From positions 1,550,001 to 1,614,000 of the forward strand of contig NZ_FOZG01000001.1 in the NCBI RefSeq assembly GCF_900113315.1: a DNA stretch of 64,000 nt. The letters run 5' to 3'. The translations under genes and the position numbers were made by a program. This DNA is from Sphingomonas jatrophae. GTDB taxonomy: Bacteria; Pseudomonadota; Alphaproteobacteria; Sphingomonadales; Sphingomonadaceae. The notes below the pieces were generated by a model, which worked only from the letters and a program-made list of their open reading frames with translations, searched no databases and had not been told where the DNA came from. Within the stretch, counting starts at the first letter, position 1, and each line of letters begins with the position of its first letter. Positions 1 through 9,718 of this stretch are shown here, piece after piece.

Positions 1-1
1 C

Positions 2-214
2 TTCGCGCCCGCACGCGTGGAGGCGGAGGTGACGCGCAACGTCATGCTGCCCGGCACGCGCCTGATGTACTGGCTGGGCACCGAGGCGATCCTCGACCTG
101 CGCCGCCGCTGGACGGGCGACACGCGCGCCTTCCACGACACGCTGATCGGCTACGGCCACGTCCCGATCGCCTGGGCAGGCGATGAAATGGCGCTCGCGG
201 GCAAGCTGGGGTGA
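2..214 (+). CDS. DUF885 family protein, C-terminal fragment
   Basis: This reading frame enters from the left edge and only the last 70 or so residues are in the window. The visible end (motifs LPGTRLMYWLGT, then FHDTLIGYGHVPI) resembles the C-terminus of DUF885 proteins, a family of secreted or periplasmic peptidase-like proteins. It ends in TGA overlapping the GTG start of the next gene, so it is probably the first part of the peptide-importer operon. A peptidase beside a peptide ABC importer would be logical, but the catalytic part is outside the window, so function is inferred from family and context only. Confidence 0.6.
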   Translation, partial: FAPARVEAEVTRNVMLPGTRLMYWLGTEAILDLRRRWTGDTRAFHDTLIGYGHVPIAWAGDEMALAGKLG

Positions 215-1194
215 GCGCGGCCGCGCCGATCCTCGACGTGCGCGGCCTGACCGTGGATTTCGCCGCTGCGGACGGCGGCACGATCCGCGCGCTGCATGGC
301 ATCGATCTGACGCTGACGCCCGGCGAGACGTTCGCGCTGGTGGGTGAGAGCGGCTCGGGCAAGTCGGTGACGAACCTCGCGATCATGGGCCTGCTCGCAC
401 GGAATGCGCGGGTCGGCGGGGAGGTGCGGCTGGAGGGTGTCGGCGATCTGCTGGCCTTATCGTCGCGCGCGATGGGCGCGGTGCGCGGCGGGCAGATCGC
501 GATGATCTTCCAGGAGCCGATGACCTGCCTCAACCCCGTGCAGACGGTGGGCGCGCAGATTGGCGAGGCGGTGCGCCGCCATCGTGGCGGCAGCCGCGCG
601 CAGGTGCAGGCGGCCGTGATCGAAGCGTTGGCCGAGGTCGAGATCCCCGATCCCGAGCGCCGCGCGCGCGCTTACCCTCATGAGCTGTCGGGCGGCATGC
701 GGCAGCGCGTGGTGATCGCCATGGCGCTCGCCTGCCAGCCGCGCATCCTGATCGCCGACGAGCCGACCACCGCCCTCGACGTGACCGTGCAGGCGCAGAT
801 CCTCCGCCTGCTCGCGCGACTGCGGCGCGAGCGCGGCATGGCGGTCCTGTTCATCACCCACAGCCTGGCGGTCGTGGCCGAGATCGCCGACCGGGTCGCC
901 GTCATGTACGGTGGCCGGATCGTCGAGCAAGCGCGGACCGCCGAACTGTTCGGTCACACGCGCCACCCCTATACGCGCGGGCTGCTGGAGAGCCTGCCCG
1001 TGCCGGCCGCGCGAGGGGAACGGCGGCTGCGGACCATGCCGGGCCAGGTGATCGACATTACGCGCCCGCCGCCGGGCTGCGCCTTCGGCCCGCGCTGCGC
1101 GCTGCGCATCGAGCCGTGCGACGAGGCGCCCATCCCCTTCTTCCCCGTTACGCCCGATCGCGCGTCGCGCTGCCTGCGCTGGGCGGAGCTATGA
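211..1194 (+). CDS. Peptide ABC transporter ATP-binding protein (DppD/OppD type)
   Basis: Cytoplasmic ATPase of a dipeptide/oligopeptide importer, 327 aa. The Walker A motif GESGSGKS lies near residues 45-52, the signature LSGGM near 160 and Walker B ILIADEP near 180. The C-terminal extension with GCAFGPRC near 290 is the cysteine-containing region typical of OppD/DppD proteins. The GTG start overlaps the stop of the DUF885 gene, and the ATG of the second ATPase overlaps its own stop, so translation is probably coupled. The two ATPases should form a heterodimer serving the permeases encoded at 4745 and 5691. Substrate specificity (peptides, or nickel or other small ligands) cannot be read from the ATPase. 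Confidence 0.93.
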   Translation: MSAAAPILDVRGLTVDFAAADGGTIRALHGIDLTLTPGETFALVGESGSGKSVTNLAIMGLLARNARVGGEVRLEGVGDLLALSSRAMGAVRGGQIAMIFQEPMTCLNPVQTVGAQIGEAVRRHRGGSRAQVQAAVIEALAEVEIPDPERRARAYPHELSGGMRQRVVIAMALACQPRILIADEPTTALDVTVQAQILRLLARLRRERGMAVLFITHSLAVVAEIADRVAVMYGGRIVEQARTAELFGHTRHPYTRGLLESLPVPAARGERRLRTMPGQVIDITRPPPGCAFGPRCALRIEPCDEAPIPFFPVTPDRASRCLRWAEL

Positions 1195-2195
1195 GCCGCC
1201 TGCTCGACGTGGCCGGCCTGACGGTCGACTTTCGCGGCCAGCGGCAGGGCTGGGTCAAGGCGCCGCCGGTGCGCGCGCTGAGCGACGTGGCACTGCACGT
1301 CGACAGCGGCGAGATCGTCGGCATCGTCGGGGAATCCGGATCGGGCAAGACGACGCTCGGCCGCGCCATTCTCGGGCTGATCCGGCCGACCGAAGGCAGC
1401 ATCCACTTCGAGGGCACGCCGCTGGTCGGCGCGCCGCCGAAGCAAATGCGTGCGGTCAGGCGGCGGCTGCAGGCCGTGTTCCAGGATCCGACCTCCAGCC
1501 TCAATCCCAGCATGACGGTGGGCGCCGCCATCGCCGAGGCGCTGGCCCTTCATGGCATCGGCACGCGTGAGGAGCGGCCGGCGCGCGTCGCCGCCTTGCT
1601 GGAGCGCGTGGGCCTGCCCGCCTCCGCCGCTGCGCGTTACCCGCGGATGCTCTCGGGCGGACAGCGTCAGCGCGTTGGGATTGCCCGCGCGCTGGCGGTC
1701 GAGCCTGCGCTGATCGTCGCGGACGAGGCGGTGTCCGCGCTCGACGTGTCGGTGCAGGCGGGCATCGTCAATCTCCTGTCCGATCTGCGGGACGAGCTTG
1801 GCCTTGCCATGCTGTTCGTGTCGCACGACCTCTCGCTCGTCGGCTACTTCTGCGATCGGGTGGTGGTGCTTTATCTCGGCCGCGTGATGGAGAGCGGGCC
1901 GGTGGACGCCATCTTCGCTGCCCCCCGCCATCCTTATACGCGCGCGCTGATCGACGCCGCGCCGGCGATCGATCCCGCACAACGCTCCACCGCCACGGCT
2001 CCGCTTCGCGGCGATCCGCCGAGCCCGATGGCACCGCCCTCCGGCTGCGTCTTCCGCACGCGCTGCCCCCACGCAATCGCACGCTGCGCCGAAGTCGTGC
2101 CGCCGCTCGAAGGCCCGGCCGAGGGTCACCGCGCCGCCTGCATCCGCCAGGACGAGCTGACGTCCGCCAACCATCAGGAGTTTGTCCCGTCGTGA
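1191..2195 (+). CDS. Peptide ABC transporter ATP-binding protein (DppF/OppF type)
   Basis: Second importer ATPase, 334 aa from the ATG that overlaps the previous stop (ATGA); a longer upstream start would run deep into the preceding gene. Walker A GESGSGKT lies near residues 47-54, LSGGQ near 154 and VADEAVSALD near 176. The OppF-type C-terminal segment GCVFRTRC lies near 286. It pairs with the ATPase at 211. The next gene, a dehydrogenase, starts at a GTG overlapping this stop, which keeps all six visible genes in one probable transcript. Confidence 0.93.
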   Translation: MSRLLDVAGLTVDFRGQRQGWVKAPPVRALSDVALHVDSGEIVGIVGESGSGKTTLGRAILGLIRPTEGSIHFEGTPLVGAPPKQMRAVRRRLQAVFQDPTSSLNPSMTVGAAIAEALALHGIGTREERPARVAALLERVGLPASAAARYPRMLSGGQRQRVGIARALAVEPALIVADEAVSALDVSVQAGIVNLLSDLRDELGLAMLFVSHDLSLVGYFCDRVVVLYLGRVMESGPVDAIFAAPRHPYTRALIDAAPAIDPAQRSTATAPLRGDPPSPMAPPSGCVFRTRCPHAIARCAEVVPPLEGPAEGHRAACIRQDELTSANHQEFVPS

Positions 2196-3118
2196 AGAGG
2201 CTGCTTGTTGCCGCGCGTGCCAATGCCGAGGCGTTCGCCACCTGTTTCCGGGCCGAACTGCCGGAGCATGAGATCGTCACGGCATTGCCGTCGGATGGCG
2301 GCGCGGTGGCCTATGCGGTGGTCGGCCGGCCCGAGCCGGGCCTGCTCGCCTCCATACCGGGCCTCGAACTGGTACTGAGCCTCAATGCAGGCGTCGAGCA
2401 TCTGCTCGCCTCCGGAGAAGTTCCCCCGGGCGTGCCGATCGTCCGCATGGTCGATCCCGGGCTGGTCGAAGGCATGGTGGAATGGGTGTCGGCGCACGTG
2501 CTGGCGTGGCACCGCAACCTGTTCGCCTATCGCGACAAGCAGGTCGAGCGGCGGTGGGCGCCGGCTGCGGAGAAGCTGGCGCGCGAGCGGACAGTGACGG
2601 TGCTGGGCGCGGGCGCGCTGGGCGGACCGGTAGCGACGATGCTCGCCTCGTTCGGCTTCCGCACCCGCGCATGGAGCCGATCGCCTCGCACCCTACCCGG
2701 CATCGAGTGCTTCGCAGGTGAGGGCGGGCTGGCGGAGGCGGCAGCGGGCGCGGACATCCTCGTCAACCTGCTGCCCTCGACCGCACAGACGCTGAACGTG
2801 GTCGACGCGGCCCTGCTCGCGCAGCTGGCGCCGGGCGCGCTGCTGGTCAATGGCGGGCGCGGCGCGACGATGGTCGATGCCGACGTGCTCACCGCGCTCG
2901 ACTCAGGCCAACTCAGCGCCGCCGCGCTCGACGTGTTCCGCACCGAGCCGCTGCCCGCCGACGATCCCTATTGGGCGCGTGAGGACGTGCTGGTCAGCCC
3001 GCATGTCGCGGCACCGACGCACGTTTCCACCTCCGTCGCGGTGATGGCGGAGAGCGTCCGCGCGTGGGAGCGGGGCGAGACGCCCGCCAACGTCGTCGAT
3101 CCCGCACTCGGTTACTGA
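2192..3118 (+). CDS. D-isomer 2-hydroxyacid dehydrogenase (GhrA-like)
   Basis: NAD(P)-dependent reductase of the D-2-hydroxyacid dehydrogenase family, 308 aa, closest in layout to glyoxylate/hydroxypyruvate reductase A. The Rossmann motif GAGALG is near residues 138-143. The expected catalytic trio is visible: Arg in NGGRGATM, Glu in FRTEPLP and His in SPHVAAP. It starts at GTG overlapping the upstream stop. Its place between the ATPase genes and the binding-protein gene of an ABC importer is unusual and suggests that the imported compound yields a 2-keto or 2-hydroxy acid, but this is inference. Cofactor and substrate are not determined by what can be seen. Confidence 0.88.
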   Translation: MKRLLVAARANAEAFATCFRAELPEHEIVTALPSDGGAVAYAVVGRPEPGLLASIPGLELVLSLNAGVEHLLASGEVPPGVPIVRMVDPGLVEGMVEWVSAHVLAWHRNLFAYRDKQVERRWAPAAEKLARERTVTVLGAGALGGPVATMLASFGFRTRAWSRSPRTLPGIECFAGEGGLAEAAAGADILVNLLPSTAQTLNVVDAALLAQLAPGALLVNGGRGATMVDADVLTALDSGQLSAAALDVFRTEPLPADDPYWAREDVLVSPHVAAPTHVSTSVAVMAESVRAWERGETPANVVDPALGY

Positions 3119-3125
3119 CCGCGCG

Positions 3126-4748
3126 ATGGGGGGCCGCGCCGATCCTGCCTGTTGGAGCCGCCGCGCGCTGCTGGCGGGCATCGGCGGCACCGGGGCGCTC
3201 GCGCTCACCGGCTGCGGGCCGGCGCGGCGCGGACGGGACAATACGCTCGTCGTCGGGCTGACCTACGATCTCGATACGCTGAATGTCTATTCGACGGGCT
3301 TCCTCGGCGATGTCGAGGCGGCGGTGGTCGAGGGCCTGCTCGCGCCCGACGAACATGCCCGCTACGTCCCCGTCCTCGCTACCGAGGTGCCGACACTCGC
3401 CAATGGCGGCATCCAACTGACCGACGGCGGCAAGGGCATGACGATCACCTACAAGCTGCGCCCCGGCGTGCTGTGGCACGATGGTCAGCCATTCACCTCC
3501 GCCGATGTCGAATTCACCTGGCGCGCGGTGAAGAACCCCGCCTTCATCGCGGAATCGAAGGACGGCACCGATGAGATCGTGGCGATCGAGACGCCCGATC
3601 CGCTGACCGTCATCTGCCGTTATGGCCGGGTCAGCCCCACCTTCGCCACGACCTTGTTCACCTTCGGCATCCTGCCCCGCCATCTGCTCGAGGGCGTGGA
3701 CCTCAATACCGCACCGTATAACGAGCGGCCGATCGGCACCGGCCCGTTCCGGGTGACGGCATTCAAGCGCGGCCAGTATGTGCTGACCGAGCGGTTTCCG
3801 AACTATTGGCGCCGCGATGCGAGCGGACGGCGCCTGCCCTACCTCGATCGGCTGATCTTCAAGATCATCCCGAACTCCAACACTTTGATGACGCAGATCC
3901 GCTCGGGCGAACTCGATCTGGTGACGCAGACGCCCTACGATCAGGCCAAGCAGATGCGCGGCATGCCGGGGGTGGAACTGCTGCGCGCGCCCTTGCTGTC
4001 GTGGCAGCATCTCGACTTCAACATGCGCAATCCATTGCTTGCCGATCGCCGGCTGCGCCTCGCCATCGCCCATGCGATCGATCGCGAGCCACTGGTGCGC
4101 GCCCAGGGCGGCTTCCCGATCCCGATCCAGTCGCCCGTCGTGCCGGTGTTCGACTTCTTCGATCCAAGCGTGCGCGCACCCGCCTTTGATCCCGCGACAG
4201 CACGTCGCCTGCTCGATGAAGCCGGTTTCAGGCCGGGCTCGGACGGGGTGCGCCAGCGGGGGGCGGACCGGCTCGCCTTCCGCTTCCTCGTCCAGTCGGG
4301 CAAGGGGAATGACGAGCTTGCGCAGCAGGTCATCATCGCGCAGCTGAAGGCGATCGGGATCGATGCCTTCGCCGACAATCGCACCGGCGTCGCCTACCGG
4401 CAGGCTCGCTACACCGGACAATATGATCTGAACTACGCCAATTGGGTGACCGGCGCTGACCCGATCTACAGTCGCTTCTACGCGACAAAGGGATCGAATA
4501 ACGGGCAGAAATACAGCAATCCGGCGCTGGATCGGATCCTCCAGGCAATGGAGGGCACGCTCGATCCCGCGGAACGGCGCTGTCAAGGCTTCGCCATGCA
4601 GCGCATCCTGCTCCACGATCTGCCGAGCATTCCGATTACCAGCAACGTCGCCGTCGTGACCAAGCGCGCGGGGCTGGCCGGCTTCACGCCCAACCCGACG
4701 AACATGACGCCATTCGTCGGCTGCGCCTTCTGGCGGTGGCAGGCATGA
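3126..4748 (+). CDS. ABC transporter substrate-binding protein, family 5 (lipoprotein)
   Basis: Periplasmic binding protein of the peptide/nickel (SBP family 5) class, 540 aa. The N-terminus has a twin-arginine stretch (SRRALLAG) followed by a hydrophobic segment and an LTGC lipobox with Cys30, so it is a likely lipoprotein. The family pattern around LRPGVLWHDGQPFTSADV is clear near residues 115-130. It lies 7 bp after the dehydrogenase and its stop overlaps the start of the first permease. It should capture peptides or similar compounds for the DppB/DppC-type permeases. Binding-pocket specificity cannot be inferred from sequence alone. Confidence 0.92.
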   Translation: MGGRADPACWSRRALLAGIGGTGALALTGCGPARRGRDNTLVVGLTYDLDTLNVYSTGFLGDVEAAVVEGLLAPDEHARYVPVLATEVPTLANGGIQLTDGGKGMTITYKLRPGVLWHDGQPFTSADVEFTWRAVKNPAFIAESKDGTDEIVAIETPDPLTVICRYGRVSPTFATTLFTFGILPRHLLEGVDLNTAPYNERPIGTGPFRVTAFKRGQYVLTERFPNYWRRDASGRRLPYLDRLIFKIIPNSNTLMTQIRSGELDLVTQTPYDQAKQMRGMPGVELLRAPLLSWQHLDFNMRNPLLADRRLRLAIAHAIDREPLVRAQGGFPIPIQSPVVPVFDFFDPSVRAPAFDPATARRLLDEAGFRPGSDGVRQRGADRLAFRFLVQSGKGNDELAQQVIIAQLKAIGIDAFADNRTGVAYRQARYTGQYDLNYANWVTGADPIYSRFYATKGSNNGQKYSNPALDRILQAMEGTLDPAERRCQGFAMQRILLHDLPSIPITSNVAVVTKRAGLAGFTPNPTNMTPFVGCAFWRWQA

Positions 4749-5698
4749 GCGCGCGGCTGCTGCTCGGCCGCCTTGCCGCCGCGGTGCCGCTGCTGCTCGG
4801 CATTTCGCTGATCCTGTTCGCCGTCGTCCATCTCGCGCCCGGCGGGCCGCTCGACGTCTATGCCGACAATCCTTCGGTGACACCCGCTGCGCTGGAACGT
4901 CTGGCGGAAGCCTACGGGCTGAAAGAGCCGCTGCCGGTGCAATATGCCATGTGGCTGAAGGCGACTGTGGCGGGGGATTGGGGCTATTCGATCCGCACCG
5001 GCCGCCCTGTTCTGACCGAAGTGGCGGAGCGGCTCGGGCCAACCTTGATGCTGGCAGGGGCGGCGGCAGCGCTCGCCTTCGTGCTGGCGGTGGCGTTGGG
5101 GACGCTGGCGGCCGCGCGGGCGGGGCGGTGGGTGGATCGCGTGATCGATGCGCTGACGCTCGGTGGGTTGTCGCTACCGTCCTTCTGGCTGGCGCTGGTG
5201 CTGCAATATGCCTTTGCGGTCCGGCTCGGCTGGCTGCCCTCGGCCGGCATGGAGACGATCGGTGCCTCCTCGTTCGGCGATCGGCTGGCGCACCTGGCCC
5301 TGCCGGCGACGGTTCTCGCCATCGTCAATGCCGCCAGCTGGACGCGCTACATTCGCGCAGGGATGATCGACGTGCTCAGTCGCGACTATATCCGCACCGC
5401 CTATGCCAAGGGCATGTCCGAGCGGACGGTGCTGCTCCGTCACGGTTTGCGGAACGCCATCGTGCCGGCGATCAGCGTCATCGCGCTCGATCTCGCCGGG
5501 CTCGTCTCCGGCGCGGTCATCACCGAGGCGGTGTTCGCCTGGCCCGGCATTGGCAGCCTGTTTGTGCAGAGCATGGACGGGCGCGACTATCCGGTGCTGA
5601 TGGGCGTGCTGCTGATGGGCTCCGCCGCCGTCGTCCTCGCCAACATCATGGCCGACCTTGTTCAGGCGGTGCTTGACCCGCGGCTGCGTGATGGCTGA
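4745..5698 (+). CDS. Peptide ABC transporter permease (DppB type)
   Basis: Inner-membrane permease, 317 aa, with the DppB-like first transmembrane helix near residues 8-28 and further hydrophobic segments. The binding-protein-dependent transport motif (EAA loop) is seen around DYIRTAYAKGMSERTV. The ATG at 4745 overlaps the previous stop as ATGA, which is preferred to a GTG nine bases upstream. It forms the channel with the DppC-type permease that follows, and the reading frames overlap by eight bases. Confidence 0.92.
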   Translation: MSARLLLGRLAAAVPLLLGISLILFAVVHLAPGGPLDVYADNPSVTPAALERLAEAYGLKEPLPVQYAMWLKATVAGDWGYSIRTGRPVLTEVAERLGPTLMLAGAAAALAFVLAVALGTLAAARAGRWVDRVIDALTLGGLSLPSFWLALVLQYAFAVRLGWLPSAGMETIGASSFGDRLAHLALPATVLAIVNAASWTRYIRAGMIDVLSRDYIRTAYAKGMSERTVLLRHGLRNAIVPAISVIALDLAGLVSGAVITEAVFAWPGIGSLFVQSMDGRDYPVLMGVLLMGSAAVVLANIMADLVQAVLDPRLRDG

Positions 5699-6530
5699 GC
5701 CCCGCGCCTCGCTCCATCCCCGCCGACGCCGCATCGATGGCGTCACCGCGGGGCTGACGCTGCTCGCCATCATCGCCTTTGCCGTCGTGGCCGGCCCATG
5801 GCTGTCGCCATATGGCTATGACGAACAGGCGCTGGCGCTGCTCGGCCAGCCGCGGCCGCCGTCCTTGTCTCATTGGCTGGGCACGGACGAGCTTGGCCGC
5901 GATGTGTTGACGCGCCTGCTTTATGGTGGCCGCATCTCGCTCGCCGTCGGGTTGGCGGGCGCGGCAGTGGCGACGGGGGCGGGCACGCTGATCGGCGCGC
6001 TGGCGGGCTATTTCGGCGGCTGGATCGATCAGCTGCTGATGCGCTTCACCGATGTCATGCTGTCCATTCCTGCGCTGCCGCTGGTGCTGGTCATCGCCGG
6101 GCTGATCCGGCCTGCCCCCACGTTGCTGGTGCTGCTGATCGCCACTTTGATCTGGCCAGGCGCGGCGCGGCTGGTGCGCTCGCACGTGCGGAGCATCCGC
6201 AAGCTGGATTATGTCGCGGCGGCACAGACGCTGGGTGCAGGATCGGCGCGGATCATCGCGCGGCACGTGCTGCCGAATGCAGTGCCCGCCATCGCCGTCT
6301 CCGCCACCATCGCGGTCGGCGGCGCGATCATGCTGGAATCGGCGCTGTCGTTCCTCGGCTTCGGCATCCAGCCGCCGGTGCCGACCTGGGGAAATCTGCT
6401 GAACGAGGCGGCACCGTGGCTGGTCAGCGCGCCGTGGATGTCGATCCCGCCCGGCGCGCTCATCCTGCTGAGCGTCGTCGCAGTGAACCTCGTCGGCGAT
6501 GGCCTGCGCGTGCGAGGCAGCGGCCTCTGA
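5691..6530 (+). CDS. Peptide ABC transporter permease (DppC type)
   Basis: Second inner-membrane permease of the importer, 279 aa. A short cytoplasmic N-terminus precedes the first helix, followed by the DppC signature HWLGTDELGRDVLTRLLYG near residues 60-80 and an EAA loop around DYVAAAQTLGAGSARI. The ATG at 5691 lies inside the end of the previous gene. It is the last gene of the importer operon; about 190 bp separate it from the next gene on the same strand, a TonB-dependent receptor. Confidence 0.92.
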   Translation: MAEPRASLHPRRRRIDGVTAGLTLLAIIAFAVVAGPWLSPYGYDEQALALLGQPRPPSLSHWLGTDELGRDVLTRLLYGGRISLAVGLAGAAVATGAGTLIGALAGYFGGWIDQLLMRFTDVMLSIPALPLVLVIAGLIRPAPTLLVLLIATLIWPGAARLVRSHVRSIRKLDYVAAAQTLGAGSARIIARHVLPNAVPAIAVSATIAVGGAIMLESALSFLGFGIQPPVPTWGNLLNEAAPWLVSAPWMSIPPGALILLSVVAVNLVGDGLRVRGSGL

Positions 6531-6719
6531 CCTCCACCGCTACTATGCGCTGAACTCATATCGACAGAATTCTTTCGACGCTGCGACGAGCCACGAAGTC
6601 CCTGTTCAGCGCCGAAGCCTAGACATAGGTTTGTCATATAGCACCGGCCAAGCCGGGCACGCGCGCCGGGGAGCCCGCGGGAATCCGACTTCAGCGTTGA
6701 TTCTGACAAGGGGAAAGTC

Positions 6720-9710
6720 ATGTCTGCTCGACTTCGTTGCACGCTGCTGGCGACCAGTCTGCTGGTCTCAAGCGCCCTCGCCAGCCCGGCCTGGGCGCAG
6801 ACCGATAGCGCCCCCGGAACCGCGGCGGACGCGACCTCCCCCGCCCCCGGCATCCAGGCGCCGGAGAACTCGCCTGTGGCCGAGAGCAGCACGGGCGAGA
6901 TCGTCGTCACCGGCACGCTGATCCGCGATCCGAACGCGGTCGCCTCCGCCCCCGTGCAGGTGGTCGGCCGCGACGAGATCCGGCTGCGCCAGTCGAACAC
7001 CGCGGAGGAGATCCTGCGCACCCTGCCTGGTGCGGTGCCGAGCGTCGGCTCGGCGGTGAACAATGGCGGTGCCGGCTCCTTCTACGCCGACCTGCGGGGC
7101 CTCGGCAATTTCCGCAACGTCGTGCTGCTCGACGGCAACCGCATCGCGCCGGCCGACCTGCTCGGCCGCGTCGACCTCAACAACATCCCACTCGCGCTGG
7201 TCGAGCGGGTCGATACGCTGACCGGCGGCGCGTCCACCACCTATGGCGCGGACGCGATCACCGGCGTGGTCAACTTCATCACCCGGTCCAACTTTACCGG
7301 CGCCGAGATCGCCGCCTCCAAGCAGATCACCGAGCGCGGCGACGGCGCCTATTTCCGCGGGGACGTGACGCTGGGCAGCGACTTCGCCGACGGCAAGGGC
7401 AATGCGGTGCTGTCGTTCGGCTATCAGAAGTCGGATCCCGTTTATCAGGGCGCGCGCGGTTTCTCCGCCACGCAGATCGACAGCTATACCGGCCGGCCGG
7501 GTGGCTCCTCCACGTCGCTGCCGTCTTCGTTCAGCGTCGGGGCGCTGGGTACGCAGCAGCTGAACGTCGCCACCGGCGCTCTGGTTACGCCCTACCAGCC
7601 GTTCAACTACAATCCCTACAACGTCTTCCAGACTCCGTTCAAACGGTACAACGTCTATTCGGCTGCCCATTACGAAGTCGCGGACGATGTCGAGCTGTAT
7701 GGCCGCGGCATGTACTCCAAGAATACGGTCAGCACGATCGTCGCGCCATCTGGCGTCTTCGGTGCGCTGGTGACGCTGCCGCTGTCCAACCCTTATCTCC
7801 CGGCTGCGGCACGCGCTTCTTTCTGCGCCAATAACGACTTCAACCCCAATCTGGCGGGCATCCAGACGCTGACCCCCGCGCAGTGCGCGGCAGGGGCCGT
7901 CGCGACCAGCCCCAATGATCCGAATTACCGCACCTTCACCACCCAGCTGCGCATCCGCACCACCGACGTCGGCCCGCGTATCGACGTCTACGAGACCCAG
8001 TTGTTCGACATTCGCGGTGGCGTGCGCGGCAAGATCAGCTCCGACATCAGCTTCGATGTGTCGGGCAGCTATGGCGAAAGCGAGAACTTCCACGGTCAGG
8101 ACAATTATGTCAGCCTGACTCGGGTGCGCGATGCACTGCTGGCGACCAACCCGAACAACTGCCTGAGCGGCACCGCGGGCTGCGTGCCGCTGAACATCTT
8201 CGGCAATGCGGGCGCCATCACCGAGGCACAAGCCGCCGGCCTGCGCGTTCCCGCCACCAGCCGCATCACCTCGTCGCTGACGCAGGTGCGCGGCCAGATC
8301 AACGGTTCGGTCGGCCTGTCCAGCCCGCTCGCCGAGCGCCCGGTCAGCTTCGCGATCGGCGGCGAATATCGCAAGTACAAGGCCGCGCAGGAAGCCGATG
8401 CACTCGCCCGCAACCCGAGCGAGCTGGGCGGCGGCGGCGGCGCGATCACGCCGTTCACCGGCGGCTATGACGTGATCGAGGGCTTTGGCGAAATCATCGC
8501 CCCGCTCGTCCAGAACCAGCCGTTCATCCAGGAGCTGTCCCTGGAAGCCGGCATTCGCCAGTCGCATTACTCGATCAAGGCGCCGGGCTCGCCCTCGTTC
8601 AACACGACGACGTGGAAGGCGGGCGGTAGCTGGCAGCCGGTGGACGCGATCAAGTTCCGCGGCGTCTACCAGCGCGCCATCCGCGCACCCAACATCAGCG
8701 AGCTGTTCCAGCCGAGCTCCACCGGCCTCGGCTCGCTCAACATCGATCCGTGCGCCGGCCGCGCGCCGACCACCAACGCGGCCCTGCGCGCGGTCTGCCT
8801 CGCGCAGGGCGCTCCCGCCTTCGCTATCGGCGTGATCCAGAACCCGGCGGCTGGCCAGCCAAACCAGACGACGGGCGGCAACCTCGCGCTCAAGCCCGAG
8901 AAGGCGACCACCTACACGCTGGGCGCGGTCATCCGCCCGTCCTTCGTGCCGTCGCTGACGGTCACGATCGACTATTACAACATCAAGATCGAGGACGCGA
9001 TCACGATCCCGACGCCGCAGGATGCGATCAACGCCTGCTTCGGTGCCATCTCGGCCGCCAGCGCCACCGATCCGGCCTGCACCGGCATCCGGCGCAATCC
9101 GATCACCGGTGCGCTCGACGGCGATGCTGGCACCACCGGCGGCGTGCTGCTCGGCCGCTCGAACGCTGGGCGCCTGTCGACGGACGGCATCGATCTGGGC
9201 GTCAACTGGCGGCACGATTTCGGGCCGGCGCTGCTCAACCTGTCCTTCCAGGGCAATTGGACGAACAGCTCCAAGTTCCGCGCCACGCCGATTTCGGTCA
9301 ATCGCGAGTGCGTCGGCTTCTACAGCGCCAATTGCGGCTATTCGGGCTCGATCCAGCCGGAATTCTCGTGGAACCAGCGCACGACCGTCACGGTCGGCCC
9401 GGCGGATGTGTCGCTGCTGTGGCGCCATGTCGATGCCGTGCGGCAGGAGCCGCTCGATGTTCTCGCGAACGGCCCCGCTTTCGGCACATTCGGACGGATC
9501 AAGAGCTACGACATCTTCGACAGCTCGATCCGGTTCCGCGCCGCCGAGCAGCTGGAGTTGACGATCACGGTCACGAACCTGTTCGACAAGCAGCCGCCGA
9601 TCGTCGGCGGCAGCATCGGCAATGTGCTGTTCGGCAGCGGCAACACCTACCCGTCCACCTACGACGCACTGGGTCGGCGCTTCGCCTTCGGCGGCCGGCT
9701 GACCTTCTGA
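6720..9710 (+). CDS. TonB-dependent receptor (large, sphingomonad type)
   Basis: Outer-membrane active transporter, 996 aa. A signal peptide ends near residue 26 (PAWAQ). The plug domain starts with EIVVTGTLIRD near residue 60 and includes LRGLGNFRNVVLLDGNR and the TGGASTTYGADAITGVVNF element. A long beta-barrel ends with the C-terminal aromatic residue (GGRLTF). A good ribosome site (AAGGGGAAA) precedes the ATG. It lies between a peptide importer and an aspartyl beta-hydroxylase. Receptors of this plug type in sphingomonads often take up oligomeric or peptide-like nutrients, so import of a peptide whose pieces then use the ABC importer is plausible but unproven. Confidence 0.93.
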   Translation: MSARLRCTLLATSLLVSSALASPAWAQTDSAPGTAADATSPAPGIQAPENSPVAESSTGEIVVTGTLIRDPNAVASAPVQVVGRDEIRLRQSNTAEEILRTLPGAVPSVGSAVNNGGAGSFYADLRGLGNFRNVVLLDGNRIAPADLLGRVDLNNIPLALVERVDTLTGGASTTYGADAITGVVNFITRSNFTGAEIAASKQITERGDGAYFRGDVTLGSDFADGKGNAVLSFGYQKSDPVYQGARGFSATQIDSYTGRPGGSSTSLPSSFSVGALGTQQLNVATGALVTPYQPFNYNPYNVFQTPFKRYNVYSAAHYEVADDVELYGRGMYSKNTVSTIVAPSGVFGALVTLPLSNPYLPAAARASFCANNDFNPNLAGIQTLTPAQCAAGAVATSPNDPNYRTFTTQLRIRTTDVGPRIDVYETQLFDIRGGVRGKISSDISFDVSGSYGESENFHGQDNYVSLTRVRDALLATNPNNCLSGTAGCVPLNIFGNAGAITEAQAAGLRVPATSRITSSLTQVRGQINGSVGLSSPLAERPVSFAIGGEYRKYKAAQEADALARNPSELGGGGGAITPFTGGYDVIEGFGEIIAPLVQNQPFIQELSLEAGIRQSHYSIKAPGSPSFNTTTWKAGGSWQPVDAIKFRGVYQRAIRAPNISELFQPSSTGLGSLNIDPCAGRAPTTNAALRAVCLAQGAPAFAIGVIQNPAAGQPNQTTGGNLALKPEKATTYTLGAVIRPSFVPSLTVTIDYYNIKIEDAITIPTPQDAINACFGAISAASATDPACTGIRRNPITGALDGDAGTTGGVLLGRSNAGRLSTDGIDLGVNWRHDFGPALLNLSFQGNWTNSSKFRATPISVNRECVGFYSANCGYSGSIQPEFSWNQRTTVTVGPADVSLLWRHVDAVRQEPLDVLANGPAFGTFGRIKSYDIFDSSIRFRAAEQLELTITVTNLFDKQPPIVGGSIGNVLFGSGNTYPSTYDALGRRFAFGGRLTF

Positions 9711-9718
9711 CCGCCGCC

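Noticed and set aside
2994-5042. 682-codon minus-strand frame opposite the binding protein and permease
   Set aside because: Antisense shadow; the plus-strand genes have complete family motifs.
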